The notes beneath the pieces are model-generated. The model did not search any database. It was not told the origin of the DNA and was given only the letters and a program-made list of their open reading frames with translations. 46,842 nucleotides of DNA from positions 34,506,093-34,552,934 of the forward strand of contig JBOZIK010000001.1 in the NCBI GenBank assembly GCA_051453625.1, in the 5' to 3' direction. Both the position numbers and the translations under genes were made by a program. Position 1 is the first letter of the stretch. Each line of letters begins with the position of its first letter. This DNA is from Welwitschia mirabilis. Its lineage: Eukaryota; Gnetophyta; Gnetopsida; Welwitschiales. This document shows, piece by piece, positions 23,467-34,978 of the stretch.

Positions 23467-24212
23467 TATTGCAGAGTGAATTTATGTAATCTAGAAATCC
23501 TTCCACTAAACTTGTAAATTAAGTAGTTTATAGAAAACACACTCTAATATAGATGGAAGTTAATTTAAATGTTATAATTCAATTAAGGCACTAGGCTTAG
23601 AGTTAGAAAATTGATTTGCCAAAGTATTTTTAGCCTTTTTGTCTTAGAAAAAATAAAAGGAAATAAACAAGTAAATGCTGAAAGGAAATGAAATATAAGT
23701 AAATGAAATGAAAATGGAAATAGAAATAAATCCTACTTAGATTATAGTCCTTTATCACAAAGACTACCTCTGTATAACTTATATTAATTAAAAAGAGTAT
23801 CTACTATTTCTTAACCAACATAAACTATGAGATCTTATCTAAGTAAGAACATATAATATGTGATATGAAATGGAATAAAGGACAATGAAAATATACTACT
23901 ACTAATCAATGTCAACTTTAACAAAGGTTATCCTTATAATCTAAATAAATCATAGGTTATTATTTTAACTATGACTAACTTAAACCATAAGGAACATTTA
24001 CAATATTGAAATGAAAGAGAAAATTGTATTAATCCAAAGAGAAATTAGAACAACATTTACTTATAATTACAACAATAGCATCTCAATTAAAGAGACACAT
24101 CCTAACATCAAGGAGACTCCTTTCTATAATACAGGATGGACCTCTTACCCTATAATCCTCCATCATAAGTATTGGATATAAAACAGGGATTAAAAATGGA
24201 GGAGGAGAAGGG

Positions 24213-24220
24213 TATTTATA
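24213..24220 (-). promoter_or_regulatory. TATA box of E2 3' LTR
   Basis: Minus-strand TATAAATA in the same place as 37334-37341 of the 5' LTR. Confidence 0.6.
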
Positions 24221-24558
24221 GTTTTTCACTTGAAGATTTGAAGGCAAAACCCTAAAGGTGGGAAAAGGAAACCCTAATAACCCACATGGTTATTTAAACC
24301 CATTTACAATGATATTTATTACAAAAATGTAAAAATAGTTATCGTCCCGATTGTTGTCCACACAACAGAGGGGACAATGCCACCTAAACTACTTGAGTTG
24401 CATGCCCATGTGATACCGTCTACTACATGGGTTATCCATGAATGTTACTAATTCCATAATCTTATCCATCTTCTGCATGTCTGAGTAGATGATTCCCTAT
24501 CATCATGTACTCCATGTGCTACTGTTAGTACTACAGATTCTATCCATGTTAGTAGTCT

Positions 24559-24599
24559 AGTCATCTTGGATGTCATGGGGATGATTGAGGGGATGATAG
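24559..24599. repeat. Palindromic module in E2 3' LTR
   Basis: TAGTCATCTTGG and GGGGATGATAG arms surround ATGTCATGGGGATGAT. Confidence 0.75.
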
Positions 24600-24832
24600 T
24601 CTTCCTTTGCTCCTTTCTTCAAGGTAGTCAATATTTTACATCATAAAGTCCTTTTTCCAATTCTTTAGTATTAGAATAAGAATGATAAACTATTAAAAAT
24701 ACTAAGTATTACATTTTTACTAATCATTCTATTAGATCTTCATAGTCATCAGTATTGCATCAAAGCCTATATGAATGTCCTATAAAAGTACTCAAAACAC
24801 ACCATTAAATTTCCACAAATTAGCATTATAAC

Positions 24833-24846
24833 ATAGCCTCCTACTT
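24833..24846 (-). other. E2 polypurine tract
   Basis: Minus-strand AAGTAGGAGGCTA directly before the LTR start. Confidence 0.75.
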
Positions 24847-27796
24847 AGCCTTGTTAGTCCTTAATAAAGCAAGTGCTCAACTAGATTGCAAGTCAATTTC
24901 TCTAAGTTAAAAAAAAAAGTGCTTAAAAGAATGTAAATTAAGTTCATAGAAAAATGATATCATTAATAGGTAATTAATATTAGTGCTGAAAAATTTTCTA
25001 AGCCCCATACTTAAGCATGTCACTATAGAATAAAAGAATGTGATACACACATAGGAATCATAAAAAGGTACTTAATGGCTCATAAGAGATGAAGATATGT
25101 ATGCATATTATATAATAATGAAAATGGACTAATGTGATAGCTTAAGTAGTACTATTTTTAAAACATGATGTCTTGAAATTCATTAGTATTATCTAAAAGG
25201 CGAGGAACAAAAGTAAATATAGAACAATTCAGATGATTAGAAAACATGGCTATAGAAAGACATGTGAAAGTACTGTTAAACCCTACATGATAAACTGCAT
25301 GAATGCTGTAAAGAATTTATTTGAATAGCATGAAAAAAATCTTCAAATAACCCAACATAAAATTAGATCATGAAATCTTAGAAATTAAAGATTTTATGCT
25401 AATAAAAATAGATTAATGCCGAGAAGGGTGTTCTACCCCCAGAAGCAAGACATCCAATAGTACACCATCAGGAAAAAGAGTGTCATCCCCTCTATTATGG
25501 GGATGACATAGGTGAATGATAGATATCAAACATCTATTTTAGAGAAGTAGGGAAATCTATAAAAAATCAGAAAACTAGAAAATGTAGATAAGCAATAATA
25601 AAAAGATAGCAACTTGAAGAATTAGCTTGAAAAACGATTACATGATGGATAACATCAAAGTGATAAAAGTGGAAAATGCACCAAAAGAGTAAGTACTACT
25701 TAAAGACACCTCAAATTTTCCTGGATGCATGAAAAGCTAGAACTCACCTAATCAAGAAAACCTATCAAAAAGAAACAATCATACTATCAAAAACATAACA
25801 AGAACTAGAAAATAATTAGATACATGATATGATGCTGAAAAAGTATGAAGAAATAACTTTGAAAATCCAACAAGATAACTAAAGAAAAATAAAATAAAAA
25901 TGGACAACTATAAACATGAATAATATTTCTTTATTACCCTAAATGCTAACCTAACAAATTCCCTTAGCAATAATCATAAAATTACTTGATTAATAATGCA
26001 TGACATAATGTAAAAATTTATAAAGTTTCACTCAATTAGGCAATTATTGATGTTGAGTATGCTAATGTTATCAAACAATGAATTATAAGATAAAAAGTTG
26101 TTAAAAGATAGAAGCTTAAGAGTTACCATGTTAAAACAAATACTAAAATCTAGAAAGTAGAGTGATCATGTAGAAGTACTAGAAATAAATAAAGAAAAGA
26201 GATTTTTTTTTTTCATGATGAGTGAAGTGAAACCATTGTTATAGGAGTAAGGACCCATATAGCATGGCTANNNNNNNNNNNNNNNNNNNNNNNNNNNNNN
26301 NNNNNNNNNNNNNNNNNNNNNNNNNNNNNNNNNNNNNNNNNNNNNNNNNNNNNNNNNNNNNNNNNNNNNNAAAATAGATTAACACCTAGAAAGGTATCCT
26401 ACATTCCTCCCCTCATTCCCACATGAGAAGTAAGACATCTTGGATTGCACCATCAAGAAAAAGAGAGTGTCATTCACTCTATTATGGAAACGACATAGGT
26501 AAATGATAGACATCAAATAGCTGTCTTAAAGAGACTGGTAAAGACAGAAAATATCAAAAAAAATAAGAAATATAAATAATCAATAAAAAGAAGATAATAA
26601 CTTGCAAAAATAAAGAATCAGCCTAAAAAAAAAATGAACGCATGAAGGAGAAGGGAAAGGAGATAGTAGAGGAAAATGCACCAAGGGAAATAAATACTAC
26701 TAAAAGACACCTTAAATATGTCCAAATGCATGAAAGACTAGAACTCATCTAATCAAGGAGACCTATAAAAGAGAAACAATCATCCCCTCAAAACATAACA
26801 AGAATTAGAAAATGATTAGGTTGATGATATGATGCAGAAAAAGTATGAAGAAATGACTTTGAAAAATTTAACAAACAACTAAGGAAAAATAAAATGAAAA
26901 TGGACAACTAGGAACATGAAGAATATTTCTTTATTGCTCTAAATGCTAACCTAACAAATTCCCTTAGCGACATTCATAAAATCACTTGATTAATAATGCA
27001 TGACATAATGTAAACATTCATAAAATTCTACTCAATTAGGTAATGATTATAATGATGTCGAGTATGCTAATGTTATCAATCAATCAATAAATGTTAAGAT
27101 AAAAATCTATTAAAAGACAAGAACTTATAATCTACCATATCAAAACAAATACTAAAATCTAGAAAGTAAAGTAATCATTTGGAAGTACTGAAAATAAATA
27201 AAGAAAAGCGATTTATTTTTCCATGATAAGGGGAGTAAAACCATTATCAGAGGAGTAATGACCCACACAGCATGGCCAACTGACCCCTCAGTGGAGTTTT
27301 TACAGCTATCATATTGCATTGTCAAAGGTCACTCTTAGAAATATTTACCCTAATACACTTGCAGTAGGACATTATGATTACCATGTTTGTAAAAATATAA
27401 CATAAAAGAGTATGGTAGTTATTTTTCTTTTATTTTGTCTTCTTTTTGGCTTTCTTTCTTTCTCATTCCACATGATCAAATACCTATAAGAATAAAAGTG
27501 AAGAAATGAGATAAGTAGCAAAGTAAAATCTTGCAAAAACAACTAATTACTCACATCATTAAAATACAACAAAATAATTAAGGAATCTTTCTTATAAAAG
27601 AAGTCCATATAAATGTCTAAAAATTGGATTGAGCCAATTTTATCATTGTAAATGCCTAAGTAAAATATTACTTATTATGGAAACTTTATAAGTAAATACA
27701 TATATAAAGTTAAAGATCTTCAAGTGATAACATGATGTTGACAAAAGGAATGAATTAAGAAATAATTGAGATAATGACAAAAGAAAGGTCCTCATA
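24847..27796 (-). other. E2 3' untranslated region with duplication around a gap
   Basis: Non-coding. About 870 bp at 25404-26270 and 26371-27260 are parallel diverged copies, separated by exactly 100 N. Each has a palindromic module (25472-25515 and 26466-26508). The conserved 3' block is complete at 27221-27384 and cut by the gap at 26214-26270. No env-position ORF comparable to that of E1 is seen. Confidence 0.7.
27221..27384 (-). other. Conserved 3' block, E2 copy
   Basis: Minus-strand copy with the GGAGTTTTTACAGC and AGTAGGACATTATG segments of the family. Confidence 0.7.
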
Positions 27797-29130
27797 TTAA
27801 AGAGGAGCTTTCAAAATAAGAGCTTCTATCATGTTCAAGGTTTTATCAAGAGACGACTCATAAAGTTTTAACCGTTATCCATTAATGTTTTAGATTTCTC
27901 TAATGTTTAAATTGGAGATTTCAACTAAGCCATTTGAGTGTATGTTTTTGATAAGATAAGGACCTAGCCATTTAGAAGTTAACTTGTTGTGTAGAAGGTG
28001 TACTCGGATGTTATAAGACAAATTAGCTAGGTTTAAACTATTTATGAATAATCTTTTTATCATGTCTGAACTTGCCTTGAGTCTTATTAATGCATTTATG
28101 ACATAAGGCATGAGTCCATTTTTCATCCAAATGGTTGAGTTAGGCTAAATGAATCTTAATATTTTTATTCAAGTTAATGAGATTCAATTGATGAGTAGAA
28201 TGATAAGAATTATAGCAAACATCAACTAGTAAAATACACACTTTATCGTACATAAGTTCATAGGGTAAGAAACCTAGAGTTATGTCAAGTGGTATGGTAA
28301 GCCCAAAGAACATCATTAAGTTTAGAGGACCAAGTCTTCTTATTAATAGAGACTAATTTTTGAAGCATTTTCTTGATCTCTCTATTTGCATTTTTAGCTT
28401 ATCCATTGGTTTGAGGGTAATAGGTATAAGTGATTCTATGTTTAACACCAAAGGATAGGAGAAGTTTTTGGAAGAGGTAATTAATGAAGTGTATTTCTTG
28501 ATTACTAATGATAATGCATGGAAAACCAAATTGTTGAAAAATGTAAGTTTGAAAAAAATTGCAAATAGTTCAGGCATCATTTTTCGTGGTTAGAGCTACT
28601 TCAACTCACTTAGTAACATAATCCACATATACTAAGATATAAGTTTTCTTATTGGAAGGTGGTAAAATTGGATCTATAAAGTTAATTCCTTAATAATCAA
28701 AAGGTTCACATTCAAGTATAGATTTGAGGGGCATATTATGAGCACAAGTGAGGCTACCATAACATTAACAAGCATTGCACTTTCGAGAAAATTTAAATGA
28801 ATCCTTAAAAGGAGTGAATTAATAAAAAATAGAGCAAAGAATTCTTATGACAGTCTTTGGCCACTAAAGTATCCCTTACAAACTCCATCATGACAAAGTT
28901 TTAAAATTTTTAATGTTTGCCATTCAAGTACACATTTATACATAATTTGATCTTTGCAACATCTATAAAGATGAGGCTCATTCCACTCATAGTCACTGTT
29001 CCTATGGAGAAAATTTTTTGGTTGATTATGGTTCCAATGCTGAGGAGTTTTCATAGTCACTAGGTAATTTACGATTTTAACATACCAAGGAGTAGTATGA
29101 GAAGAATAAATAGCATAAAGTTATTTAATT
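27797..29130 (-). pseudogene. E2 integrase (all three catalytic residues replaced)
   Basis: C-terminal part of pol, which inserts the cDNA. Read on the minus strand: the HHCC region near 29010-28850 has Y-E-W-N-E-P-H-L-Y, D-Q-I-M-x-K-C-V and C-H-D-G-V-C-K-G. The catalytic core at about 28690-28350 follows, then the family C-terminus N-K-L-T-S-K-W-L-G-P-Y near 27985 and a stop at 27797. In the core the first Asp is Asn (28681-28683, G-I-N-F), the second Asp is Asn (28501-28503, I-S-N-Q) and the Glu is Lys (28393-28395). The last two are spaced 35 residues apart, as in DX35E. Each change is one G-to-A step. Several stops and frameshifts are present. Confidence 0.85.
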
Positions 29131-29690
29131 ACAAAGAGTTACTCGTCTGGAAAGGAGTCATTAATAGGAGTTTTATCAAGGGAGCAAGTAAGTAAAGAAA
29201 GATGGTTGGTAATGCTATTATGTCTTCCAACCTCATCAATGATGTTAAGATTAAATTCTTACATTAAAAGGATTCATCTACTAAGTATGATATTCAAATC
29301 TTTTTTAGTCATAAGATAGCAGATAGATACATTATCCATATAAACATTGATGTAAAAGCCTAAAAGATAGTGTTAAAGATGGTCTAAGTAAATGATGATA
29401 GCAAGCATTTCTCTCTTAGTGGTAGTATAATTAGATTAGACACTTGTCAAAGTTTTGCTAAGGTAAGATTTGTCAAAGTTTTGCTAAGGTAAGATATGAC
29501 TTTGAAACCATTCTCATATTTTTTGACTAAGAATCACCCTTATAGTAATGTTGCTTACATCACACATAAGTTCAAAATCTTTATTTTAATCATGATCCAT
29601 GAAAATATGTTTAAAAGAGATGTTTTTATTAAGAGTTTTAAAAGCAAGTCAGCATGAATTAGTCCATTCAAATTTAACATCTTTTTAAAG
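29131..29690 (-). pseudogene. E2 RNase H domain (degenerate)
   Basis: RNase H of gypsy pol. Minus-strand motifs: F-E-L-M-C-D-V-S near 29580-29550 (first catalytic Asp kept), Y-T-T-T-E-R-E-M-L-A (Glu kept) near 29430-29400, V-Y-M-D-N (Asp kept) near 29345-29330, and I-T-N-H-L-S near 29210, where the family has Asp before His. A 26-bp tandem duplication at 29444-29495 shifts the frame inside the domain. Confidence 0.75.
29444..29495. repeat. 26-bp tandem duplication in RNase H
   Basis: 29444-29469 and 29470-29495 are identical 26-bp units (starting TTGTCAAAGTTTTGC). Twenty-six is not a multiple of three, so it breaks the pol frame. Confidence 0.9.
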
Positions 29691-30430
29691 TAAAAAGTAG
29701 AGAGGTTTACAAGTTTTAACCAGCATGTCTAAAGAAAGATCTAACTTGTTTAATATTTGTTAGAGGATTAAGATTTTTAGTGATATCTACTTTTATGGAA
29801 TTCATCATAATCTATTCTTCTAAAATGTGATAACCTAAAGAAATTTCATGTTAGACAAGAAAGAAACTCTCTTCCCAGCTTAATTGTAAACCACTTTTAA
29901 TACATTGATCAAGGAATTTTTCTAATATTATAATAGTTTGTTTAAAAGTATCACTAAAGATAGAAAAATCATTCATAAAGATTTTAATAGAGTCTTCTAT
30001 CATGTTAGAAAAGATTCCCATCATGGCTCGTTAAAAGGTTCCAGAGGCATTACAAAGTCCAAAGGGCATTCGTTTGAAGGCAAAGATTCTAAAAGAAGAT
30101 GTGAAGGTAGTTTTGGCTTGGTCTTAACTTGCTATGTAGATTTCATTATAGCCACTATACCCATCAAGAAAAAAATAATATGCATGACCTTGGATTCTAT
30201 CAAGAACTTGATTAAGAAAGGGTAAAGAGCAATGATCATTTTTGATGACCTTAGTGAGTTTTCTAAAATCAATGCATATTCTCCATTTCTCTTCCTTCTT
30301 TAGCACTACTGTTAAAGTGTAACCAACTCACTATCAGCTATGACATAAATAATTCCAACATCCATAAATTTCATAATTCCATCTTTGACAATTTGTTTAA
30401 GGGCTAGATTTAGTCTTTTTTGGGGTTGCC
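29691..30430 (-). pseudogene. E2 reverse transcriptase (catalytic D-D is N-D)
   Basis: Minus strand, motifs in order: M-D-V-G-I-I-Y near 30365-30345, W-R-I-C-I-D-F-R-K-L near 30285-30255, F-L-D-G-Y-S-G-Y-N near 30165-30140, the A-F-R-R-M-P-F-G-L region near 30080-30055, and the active-site box F-M-N-D-F-S at 29962-29979. The box normally reads F-M-D-D. The first Asp codon is AAT (29971-29973), a single G-to-A change. The start of the domain has several stops at positions that are Gln or Trp in relatives. Confidence 0.85.
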
Positions 30431-31440
30431 TAATAGGTTTGGCATTGTCTTCAAAATAGTTTTTATGTTATTATCAAAAGAGGAATGGCATCTAAGTATT
30501 TATATGTCTAAGAAAAGGCATTTTTCTTTGATTCTAAGAGTAAAGTCAAATCTGATTCTTATTAAGAAGTGAAAAGATCACTTATTATTAAGGGTTTTTT
30601 TTCATTTTTAGACAGAAATATGTATTTTAAACCTTAGAATAATTTCTTAATCTCATAAGTGTTTTGTTAGGCTATCATCCCATCTATCATGGGGATAACA
30701 GTCATGAAACAACACTCTTCAAAAAGCTTTTCTATTGAGTACATATGTTGGATTTCTTCCTCATCTTTAAAAACTTCATCCTCAGTCTCAAGATAGTTTA
30801 TTTCAGTTGGATTATCATATAAAGTTAGCTCTTGTAGCATAAATAATCTCTCTTCTATGGGTTGATGTTATATAAAAAAAGTTGATTTTAAGTCATCTTC
30901 AATGTTGAAATCAGTTATATGTTTTTCTCAGTAGAATCAAAAACTCTAATGGTAATTTCTTTATTATCAAAGTGATATATCATCATTCTAGATTAGGTGT
31001 CAATGATACAATGAGAAGTACCACAAAAAGCTCTTCCTAGAAGTAGTGGATATCCTCCATCATGCTCTAATTCAATTATAAAAACATTAATGAATAAAAA
31101 GATTTCTTAATTTAGATAACTAGATCTTTGATAATCTCTAGAGGTTTTTTGATTGAGGTATCAGCTAACTCTAGGATGATAGGTGTAGGTTTAACTCTGC
31201 TTTCTAACCCAAATCTTTCACATATATGAAGAGGCATGATGTTTAAACTTGCACCTATGTCAATAAAAGCCTTTCTAGTTTGTTTGTTTCCTTCTAAAGT
31301 AATATTAATAGTTATAGCCCCAGGAACTTTGAATTTAGGACATTTCTTCATAACTAAGTTAGAAAGAGATTGGACAAGAAAAACTTTACTAGGAATGATA
31401 CATTTTTGATTTTTTCTCACTAAGTCATTTCATAACATAG
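30431..31440 (-). pseudogene. E2 retropepsin-like protease and linker to RT
   Basis: A 102-codon open stretch at 31420-31112 contains K-A-F-I-D-I-G-A-S-L-N-I-M-P-L with the catalytic Asp codon at 31259-31261, the only fully intact D-I-G-A-S in the window, then L-E-L-A-D and, past stops, G-Y-P-L-L-L-G-R-A-F near 31055-31025. The linker 30900-30430 is acidic in its readable parts and contains one palindromic module at about 30668-30706. That is unusual, because most modules are non-coding. Confidence 0.8.
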
Positions 31441-32262
31441 AATATTTGGGGTTTTCTTACAAGAGTTTCCAAAAGGATAGGTTGATGTTGACTTCTTGCA
31501 TTAAGGCTTTTAGGTGTTCATCAAATATAGGATTCATGTTTAATCTATCAAGCTAAGGAGTGAATGGTTCCTTTCCTTCATTTTCTTTTAAATTATTTTA
31601 GTTGAGGCTTTAGTAAGTGATGTGAAAGGAAGGTTGTAAGAGTCTAATATTTCTATGTCATCTTCCTCATTTGCTTTGCCTTATTTAGAAGTTGAAACCT
31701 TATGGGTAGGAGGTGTTGTATCTTTTTCAATTCTTGTTATAATTTCTAGATCTCTCCTAACTTTATTTGGGTTGGGCATTGGTTGGAAAGAAAGGGACCC
31801 TTGTGGTCTTTGGTTGATAAGCATTATTTATTGAAGCACATTCACTAAGTTTTTAATGTTACTATTTGTTTTCTCTTATACTTTCCTCATTTCTTCAATG
31901 GATTCCCTAAGGGAATCATTCAGATTTTATTTAAAATTTGGTTGAAAGTTAGAATTATTGAATCTATTTTCAAATGGTTTATATTGAGATTACCCACCTG
32001 GTCTTTGTTGGAATTGTAGTTGGTTTTTAAACTAGGTGCTCTTTTATTGAGAGCATACACTTCCTCAGATATCTTTTCCTTACAAGTTGGAAATAAAGGA
32101 CATTCTTTGGTTCAGTGAAAGTCATCTTCACAAGTTCATAGTTTGAGGTTGAGGTTTTATTTCTTACTACTTTTGCATCAACTATCATTTGCGTATACTT
32201 CTTCAAAGTAGTAGTAAAATCTTTCATTAGATTAGTTGAATCCTCCCTTTCTTCTTCCTTAT
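31441..32262 (-). pseudogene. gag: E2 gag C-terminal half, first copy
   Basis: Minus strand, up to the 100-N gap at 32263. The segment 32227-32027 has F-T-T-T-L-K-K-Y-T-Q and a zinc-knuckle region that has lost its frame. It is the same gag region as 32363-33046, with about 740 bp in parallel, so this part of gag occurs twice around the gap. Confidence 0.7.
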
Positions 32263-32362
32263 NNNNNNNNNNNNNNNNNNNNNNNNNNNNNNNNNNNNNN
32301 NNNNNNNNNNNNNNNNNNNNNNNNNNNNNNNNNNNNNNNNNNNNNNNNNNNNNNNNNNNNNN

Positions 32363-33820
32363 TAAAAGTATAATTTATGTTCAATTTATTAAGCCATAGA
32401 GTGGATGGTTTATTCTCTTTATTTTCTTTTGAATTATGTTTAGTGGAGGATTTATTAGGTGATGTGAAAATAAGGTTATAAGAGTCTAATATTTCTACAT
32501 CATCTTCCTCATTTACTTCATTTTGTTTAGAAGTTGAATCCTTATGGTTAGGAGGTGTTGTATCATTTTACTTCTTATTATAATTTTTAGATCTCTCCTA
32601 ACTTCATTTGGGTTGGACATTGGTTGGAAATCAAGAAACTCTTATTGCTATTAGTTTTTCCTTGTACTTTCCTCATTTCTTTAATGGATTCTCTAAGGGG
32701 ATCATTTAGAATTTGGTAAAAATTTTGTTAAAAGTTAGAATTATTGAATCTATTTTCAAATGATTTCCATTGAGATTGCCCACTTAGTATTTGTTGGAAT
32801 TACAGTTGGTTTTTAAAGTTGAATGCTTTTTAGTTGAAAGCACAAACTTCCTCAAACATCTTTTTCTTAAAAATTGGTAATAAAGAATATTCTTTTGTTG
32901 GGTGAGAGTCATCTTCACAAAGTTCATAGTTTGAGGTTAAGATTTCATTTCTTACTACTCTTGCATCAACTAGTATTTGAGTGTACTTCTTCAAAGTAGT
33001 AGTAAAATTTTTCATTAAGTTGATTGAATCTTCTCTTTCTTATTCCTTGGCATGCTTTACTTCTTTTAGATCTTTTAGAATTTCCCCTATAGTATTATTT
33101 TTTGTAATGGACCTAGGCTAAGTTTGACTTATTTCTATGAAATCCTTTAGCATACCTCATGCATCTTCTAAGTTCAAGTTCAACCAGTTACCTTCACAAA
33201 AAAAGTCTACAAGTTATTTTGTTTAAGCATTTAATCCATTATAAAAATAATCTATTAGCTCTTCTTTACAAAATTCATCAATAGAGTTGAAATGGCTAGC
33301 AATTATAAAACATTCATAAGTAGTTTTTAATAATATTTATGAGTTTGTCATTAGAAGTTGATTACCTCTTTTCTTCTCTTCCTTATAGTACTCTCACTCA
33401 AAAATATTTAATGAATACTTCTTGCACTTGACTCCAAGATTTAAGGCTCTTGTGTGGGATGGTTTTAAGCCAAACTTTTGCTCTTCTTCTAAGTATAACA
33501 GGGAAAATAATCATATAGGTTCAATCACTAATATGTTTTTTTCCATTTTCTGATGTAAGCATAAGTTGTTCTATGTCAGCTAGATGTTGAAAAGGATCTT
33601 CTTCTAGTTCCCTCGAAAAAGTGGGATAAGCACTTAAATTCCTTAATTCTACATTATCTCCAAGAGGTAAATCAAAATAATTTTCAATTTTACATTTTCT
33701 ATTAGCAATTAAATCCCTAAGAGTAATGTTCACATTCGAGGAAGAAGTTCCTATTACAATTAGAGCATTAGAAGAAGTAACTTGCTTTTGTTTTTGTGGT
33801 GCTTTCAAAACATTCAACAT
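32363..33820 (-). pseudogene. gag: E2 gag, most complete copy (degenerate)
   Basis: Starts at the ATG at 33820 (M-L-N-V-L-K). A clean stretch runs to 33521 with I-T-L-R-D-L-I-A-N-R-K, F-D-L-P-L-G, and E-D-P-F-Q-H-L-A-D-I-E. The capsid W-L-K-T-I-P-H-K-S-L segment follows near 33480-33440, then F-T-T-T-L-K-K-Y-T-Q near 33010. The zinc knuckle at about 32940-32890 has two Cys changed to Tyr, each by one G-to-A step. Confidence 0.8.
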
Positions 33821-34296
33821 TTTCAAAGAAATAATACGATTGTCTTCTACACTATAATTTTCCTTTACAAAATATAATTTTAAAATAATAAAAGCAGAAA
33901 AATCTTATTCTTTAATTTTAAAAATTTAAGTACCTAGGATGTGCATACCTAGATTTAGTTTAAAGTCAATTAATCCCTCTTTGATATTTTCTTCAATCAG
34001 GTTCTGTTCTCTCTAATATTTTATATTCTTACTAGAATTCACCATATCCCTGCATGCTCAAATAACTAATAAAATAGAGAAATCAAAACATTAGACTGTC
34101 ATCTATTTGGTTGTAGGGGCAACAAGCAAGATCATAATCACAGAGAATGAAAAATCCGAAATTATGAAAACTATATAAAAAATATTAAATGTCATCTAGA
34201 ACATCGTGCAGATGATAGGAAGAATGACAGTAATTTTATTTTATGGAAACAAAAATTCAAAAAATGCAAAATGCAAAAAAAAGTTTAGACTATCAT
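33821..34296 (-). other. E2 leader, second copy
   Basis: Parallel to 35876-36350, including modules at about 34095-34135 and 34190-34235. It ends abruptly at 34296 where a plus-strand LTR begins. Confidence 0.65.
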
Positions 34297-34531
34297 TGTA
34301 GTGATGCCAATTTGTAGGAATTTGATGGTATATTTGGAATACTTTTATCAGACATTTATATAGGTTTAGATGCAATTATGCTGATTATAGAGAAAGGATA
34401 AGATGATCATGAAAACATGTAACTCTTAATATAATTGGAGGTATATCAGGTATGTTCTGATATTTAGCATATTGAAGGAGGACTAAAGGTGAAGAAGACC
34501 AATTTTTACTACTTGAGGAGCTTGGAAAGAG

Positions 34532-34861
34532 TGTCATCCCCACTGTCATCCCCACGATAGAGGGGATGACAGTTCATTAACATAGCTACAAAGGAGTAGT
34601 ACCTGGGCGACACTCATCTTCTTTGTCGTCTGGACAACAGGAAGGATGACGGATGTGAGAATAATACATGCAGGTGACAACAGCACATGGTCATACAGTC
34701 CAAGGTGTCATCCCCTATGTCGTTTGGATGACAGTCAGGACGATAGCCTCAGTAACATACACGGGCAATCCACGGAGCTAACAGTATCACATGAGTACAC
34801 AACCTAAGGCAATAAGGTAGCGTCATCACCACTGTCATGTGGATGATGGACAGGACGACAA
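34532..34861. repeat. Array of four palindromic modules in U3
   Basis: Modules at 34532-34572, 34612-34652, 34706-34746 and 34821-34861, each about 41 bp, with starts 80, 94 and 115 bp apart. The first has arms TGTCATCCCC and GGGGATGACA. The third has TGTCATCCCC with an inner GTCGTTTGGATGAC. Confidence 0.85.
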
Positions 34862-34970
34862 CTATTTTTACACTATGGTAGTAAATTGCATTGTAACGAG
34901 TGCCAAATGAGCCATGTGAATGGCTAGGATTTCCTTAATGAACGTTTACGATTATGGTTCATTATAAAAC

Positions 34971-34978
34971 TATAAATA
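34971..34978 (+). promoter_or_regulatory. TATA box of the plus-strand LTR
   Basis: TATAAATA, about 110 bp downstream of the last module and followed by a C-rich CCCCTTCCCTCC stretch. The likely RNA start is some 30 bp further on. Confidence 0.65.

Larger units (their letters stand above)
23467..24832 (-). repeat. E2 3' LTR
   Basis: 1366 bp, matching 36571-37956 along its length. Minus-strand start TGTTATAATGCTAATTTGTG at 24832; end ...TTCACTCTGCAATA at 23467. U3 carries modules near 24342-24385 and 24559-24599. Confidence 0.9.

Noticed and set aside
29938-30225. 95-codon plus-strand ORF
   Set aside because: Antisense shadow of the E2 reverse transcriptase.
34532-34572. Palindromic module as a MITE
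   Set aside because: No target-site duplication is visible at copy edges, and at about 40 bp it is shorter than usual MITEs; the question is left open in the findings.
34532-34861. CRISPR-like array
   Set aside because: The repeats are imperfect palindromes with unequal spacing and non-unique spacers, in a plant LTR.
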